From contig CAMIZL010000023.1 in the NCBI GenBank assembly GCA_946403295.1, positions 1 through 34,736 on the forward strand: a stretch of DNA of 34,736 nt. The letters run 5' to 3'. The stretch is from an uncultured Clostridia bacterium. Its GTDB lineage: Bacteria > Bacillota > Clostridia > Lachnospirales > Lachnospiraceae. The position numbers were made by a program, and so were the translations under genes. Under the pieces are notes generated by a model, which saw only the letters and a list, made by a program, of their open reading frames with translations, was not told the origin of the DNA and ran no database searches. This document shows positions 32,211-34,736 of the stretch, in pieces. The stretch's first letter is position 1. Each line of letters begins with the position of its first letter.

Positions 32211-32929
32211 TGGAGAAAAGGCTTATTGACAGATTGTTCTGCTTAAATGAGGATGAGTTCATTTTGCTTGCGGGATCATGCGGGATCAGGGAATTACACG
32301 GTTTCGAAATGCGGCAGAACGAAAAATGTGAATTAAATGATGAGCAGATAAAACGAGCGATCTTTTCTCTTTGCAAAAAGGAAGTGCTCACCTCATGCGG
32401 TGACGGTTTTAAAATGTCACCCGAGATAAAAAGCATATTTCAATCGATCAAGGACGCAAAACAGGTGATATCGATAGAATATACGGACGAGGAAAAAGCG
32501 CCTGTGTGCATATACGTTGGTGATAGATCGATCGTTTATATGAGGCCGGCGACAGACGGAGTCGATTATGTTCATTTGGGTGCCGGGATCGAAAAGAAAC
32601 TTTCGAATTTCCTCACAAACTCCGAACTCCTGCCGGAAGAGACCAAGGACGAAGAAATGGACATGTTGTGGGGGGAGATCGAAGACAATATTGCGATACC
32701 CGATCAGGAGATCGAATCTCTGCCTAACAGGTTACTTCAGGTCATGATCAAAGACGTAAAGTCAAAAGAACCGGTCGCAAAAGCTGTCGTGATCAGAAAC
32801 GAAAACGGCATGATCTGTTTGAAGGACAGCAGGGAAAGCGAACGCAACATAAAACGCTATCACAGGAGATCATTCATTGATAGTATTTGCAGTGAATGTG
32901 AAGAAGCGACGGAAGATAATGAATTGTAA
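32210..32929 (+). CDS. Unrecognised 239-residue protein in the type VII secretion operon
   Basis: I do not recognise the family with certainty. The first 75 residues have the pattern of a small winged-helix-like domain: DEFILLAGSCGIRELHGFEM, then ELNDEQIKRAIFSLCKKEVLTSCGDGFKM, meaning a helix, a leucine-rich turn, and a KKEVL step. Residues 85-140 are a beta-rich segment and about 145-175 an acidic stretch (PEETKDEEMDMLWGEIEDN). No signal peptide or span is seen, so it is cytoplasmic. The overall plan recalls EspG-like or DUF5081-like chaperones of type VII systems, an inference only. ATG 32210 overlaps the LytTR stop by one base and has AAAGGAG 5 bases before it; an upstream in-frame start at 32081 is inside the LytTR gene and is rejected. 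Confidence 0.7.
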   Translation: MEKRLIDRLFCLNEDEFILLAGSCGIRELHGFEMRQNEKCELNDEQIKRAIFSLCKKEVLTSCGDGFKMSPEIKSIFQSIKDAKQVISIEYTDEEKAPVCIYVGDRSIVYMRPATDGVDYVHLGAGIEKKLSNFLTNSELLPEETKDEEMDMLWGEIEDNIAIPDQEIESLPNRLLQVMIKDVKSKEPVAKAVVIRNENGMICLKDSRESERNIKRYHRRSFIDSICSECEEATEDNEL

Positions 32930-32973
32930 GACATTGATTGTACAGCAATTGCTTTTTTAGGAGGAGTTTTGAA

Positions 32974-33222
32974 ATGATTCTTGTGGACATTTTTGTTACC
33001 AGTCTTGATAAAAGCTATGATTTTCAATTGAACGAAAATGTTAAGGTCGAAACCATCATAGAAGAAATAAGCGAGATGGTGTGTCAAAAAGAAAGAATGA
33101 AGGTGGCCGGGGACGCGTCAAGGCTTATGCTGTGCGATATGTTTGCTCATAAGGTCCTTGAGAAGGAAAAAACACTCCTGGAATGTGGCGTATCTACAGG
33201 AAACAAATTGATGCTCATTTGA
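32974..33222 (+). CDS. yukD: YukD/EsaB ubiquitin-like type VII secretion protein
   Basis: An 82-residue protein starting MILVDIFVTSLDKSYDFQL. The beginning (two strands), a helix at about 22-40, and the end LLECGVSTGNKLMLI closely follow the pattern of Bacillus YukD (SDCGITNGDRLEIL). YukD/EsaB is a small cytosolic ubiquitin-fold protein without the terminal Gly-Gly, encoded next to EssC and needed for T7SS in Staphylococcus and Bacillus. ATG 32974 has AGGAGGAG 8 bases upstream; the longer reading from 32938 runs through that ribosome binding site and is rejected. The gap before it contains a 10-nt palindrome AGCAATTGCT followed by six T, perhaps a weak attenuator. Confidence 0.85.
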   Translation: MILVDIFVTSLDKSYDFQLNENVKVETIIEEISEMVCQKERMKVAGDASRLMLCDMFAHKVLEKEKTLLECGVSTGNKLMLI

Positions 33223-33252
33223 CAAGAAACAAAACTGAACAGGAGTATAACG

Positions 33253-33372
33253 TTGAGAATGATGGAGATGTAAAAACTTTTGATTCTGTTGATCTGTGTT
33301 GTAATCGGAGCAACAGGGTGTTTGATGTGTTGTTTTATTAAACTCAGGCAGATCGCATATCTGCCGAAATGA
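33253..33372 (+). pseudogene. Possible small membrane peptide gene, broken by an early stop codon
   Basis: In the 228-base gap after yukD, AGGAG (33241-33245) stands 7 bases before TTG 33253. The frame reads five codons and meets TAA at 33271, then continues to TGA 33370 as KLLILLICVVIGATG followed by CLMCCFIKLRQIAYLPK, a clear single membrane span with a basic end. Either the TAA inactivated a small membrane protein gene, or translation begins at TTG 33280 (30 residues). The rest of the gap (33373-33450) holds a weak 10-bp hairpin (33384-33413) with no U tract. Only the sequence pattern supports this call. Confidence 0.35.
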
Positions 33373-33450
33373 ATTGATGGTTTATCGATAAGAAACATGA
33401 AAATCTTGTCGATTAAACATAAAAAATATATATAAGGGAGCTTAAAGAAA

Positions 33451-34650
33451 ATGAAAAAAAACTTCTACCAATTATGTAAGGCAATTGCAGTAATTCTTAT
33501 CTTCGTTATGGAGTTCGGAAGTATCTCGGCAAATCTAACTAAAGCAGATATAGATACAGAGGTATCTGAAGACGATCTCCTTTTAATTCACCCTGTGATC
33601 GGTGCCGAGGTAGTGAACGAAACAGACGTTCTTGTTACGATCGACCCCATAAACTATAAAATCGATTCCTATGAGATATGGATTGATTCAGATATCGGAT
33701 ATGAAGCTTATAAAGTTGAGAATAAAGACCGTCTATATTATTACAATGCGGATTTGACATCTATAAATCTCTATGGAGATGAAAACGGAGATTATTATCT
33801 TGCAGACATATGTGAAGCGGACGGCTTTAAGACAACAACAGTCACGATAAAAAATGTTCCCAAGGGAGAGACTTTTGTCAAGGTCAGAGCTTGTGTAGGA
33901 GATAAAAAAAGCGGGACATCTGAGCCTCAGAGGGTTGAGATCACATCCGGAAAAAACGGATATAAGAAGAAATACAATTTTTCAAAGGTTAAGATCGGTG
34001 AAACGATCAAGTTTGGTGCGTATGAAAAAGATTTTCCGACAGATGGACGTGATCCTATTGAATGGGTCGTTCTTCAAAAAACAAAGGATCTTATAATTGT
34101 AATAAGTAAATATGCCTTAGATTGTTTACCGTATAATATCGAATTGAAAGATGTCACATGGGAGACATGTACATTAAGAAAATGGCTTAACGAAGAGTTT
34201 TATGAGGCAGCCTTTAACTCCAAAGAGAAGAAACTGATAATGACGGCCGGCCTGTTAAATGCCACATATTCGACCGCAGGATGCTACGGTGGCAATAATA
34301 CCAAGGATAAAGTCTTTCTTTTGTCAGAAAGCGATTTGGTAAATCCGGCACTGGGTTTTGATACCTTTAGATCTTATGACGATAAGAACAGACGATGCGC
34401 ACCTACCGACTATGCTATTGCGCAAGGTCTTGCAAATGTGATTCAAACTGACGTTTTGACTAAGGACAATAAGTGTACTGTTGATTGGTGGCTGAGAACA
34501 CCGGGGAAGGACAATTCCATGGCTATTGAAGTGCAAAGTGAAGGATTTATACCTTTTGGAGGAACTGAGGTCAACTCTGCTGAAGTTGGTGTGCGTCCCG
34601 TGATAGGGATCAGAATTGAAAAAAATAAAAAAACAAAAAAGAAAAAATAA
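33451..34650 (+). CDS. Secreted protein with a DUF6273 domain
   Basis: A 399-residue protein. Residues 1-32 are a signal peptide (AIAVILIFVMEFGSISA). Residues about 40-165 are a beta-rich, fibronectin-like region. Residues about 175-392 carry the DUF6273 pattern: IKFGAYEKDFPTDGRDPIEW, ISKYALDCLPYN, WETCTLRKWLNEEFYEAAF, KDKVFLLSESDL, VDWWLRTPG and VGVRPVIGI. The domain is common in exported proteins of gut Firmicutes; its function is unknown. The C terminus ends in a Lys-rich tail (KKNKKTKKKK-like), which could hold it to the wall. GGGAG 10 bases before the ATG supports the start. The coding region is more A/T-rich than the core operon. No promoter is clear and the 86 bases after it show no terminator. 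Confidence 0.75.
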   Translation: MKKNFYQLCKAIAVILIFVMEFGSISANLTKADIDTEVSEDDLLLIHPVIGAEVVNETDVLVTIDPINYKIDSYEIWIDSDIGYEAYKVENKDRLYYYNADLTSINLYGDENGDYYLADICEADGFKTTTVTIKNVPKGETFVKVRACVGDKKSGTSEPQRVEITSGKNGYKKKYNFSKVKIGETIKFGAYEKDFPTDGRDPIEWVVLQKTKDLIIVISKYALDCLPYNIELKDVTWETCTLRKWLNEEFYEAAFNSKEKKLIMTAGLLNATYSTAGCYGGNNTKDKVFLLSESDLVNPALGFDTFRSYDDKNRRCAPTDYAIAQGLANVIQTDVLTKDNKCTVDWWLRTPGKDNSMAIEVQSEGFIPFGGTEVNSAEVGVRPVIGIRIEKNKKTKKKK

Positions 34651-34736
34651 TCTTTTGATTTTATGTATAACAACGAAGATAAAAAAAAATAGGCTATACA
34701 TATAATCCGAATGATTATGTTCTGGACGCTGTTTTT

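Noticed and set aside
33406-33434. TTGTCG, 17 bp, TATATA as promoter of the DUF6273 gene
   Set aside because: Transcription would start near 33441, after the GGGAG ribosome binding site (33436-33440), leaving the mRNA without it; both hexamers are also two mismatches from consensus.

Overview
The window looks like the chromosome of an anaerobic Clostridia bacterium, most likely a Lachnospiraceae-type gut or rumen species. The evidence is a PolC-type replicative polymerase, the Firmicutes order pyrH-frr-uppS-cdsA-dxr-rseP-ispG-polC, a small DUF6472-like Cys protein, a Firmicutes (T7SSb) type VII secretion ATPase with a YukD-like protein, and strong AGGAGG-type ribosome binding sites throughout. 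Family level is an inference; genus cannot be read from the sequence. I see no rRNA, tRNA, CRISPR array, insertion sequence or phage gene.

Layout. (1) 1-1276: the 3' end of trpA with a hairpin after it, an ATG-rich 29-bp tandem repeat, and a YczE-like membrane protein. (2) 1314-4567: a carbohydrate pair, a GH31 alpha-glycosidase (probably alpha-xylosidase) and an intracellular acetyl-esterase-like hydrolase, separated by a terminator that a second promoter seems to overlap. (3) 4570-9130: a mixed region with mscS (minus strand), a lipoprotein carrying a degenerate 5'-nucleotidase-like domain, a two-domain GNAT acetyltransferase ending in a five-unit array of short hairpins, a PAP2 phosphatase, a DUF6472-like small protein, and an XRE-type regulator (minus strand) with a perfect palindrome upstream. 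(4) 9367-12833: a membrane-surveillance-like module resembling Bacillus YdjI-YdjG-YdjH: SPFH protein with tandem zinc ribbons, zinc-ribbon membrane protein, TPM-domain membrane protein, closed by a terminator whose 3' arm is triplicated. (5) 12846-24518: bactofilin, then the growth operon pyrH, frr, uppS, cdsA, dxr, rseP, ispG, polC, covering UMP phosphorylation, ribosome recycling, undecaprenyl and phospholipid precursor synthesis, the MEP isoprenoid pathway (two steps), regulated intramembrane proteolysis and DNA replication. (6) 24699-34736: a secreted Ig-like (BIG2) protein, a 1682-residue FHA-EssC ATPase, a LytTR regulator with a degenerate receiver, an unrecognised 239-residue protein, a YukD/EsaB ubiquitin-like protein, a possible broken single-span membrane peptide, and a secreted DUF6273-type protein.

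The two strongest points for follow-up are: PolC appears to lack the whole 3'-5' exonuclease domain that normally interrupts its PHP domain, so the main replicase would have no built-in proofreading; and the type VII secretion locus carries its own LytTR regulator plus an unrecognised protein, translationally coupled between EssC and the YukD-like protein, with no WXG100 substrate or EssB/EsaA gene inside the window. Secondary points are three distinct short-repeat structures at gene boundaries (502-608, 7493-7657, 12756-12833), two places where a promoter seems to start transcription inside a terminator stem, and the reordered YdjGHI-like operon without pspA.
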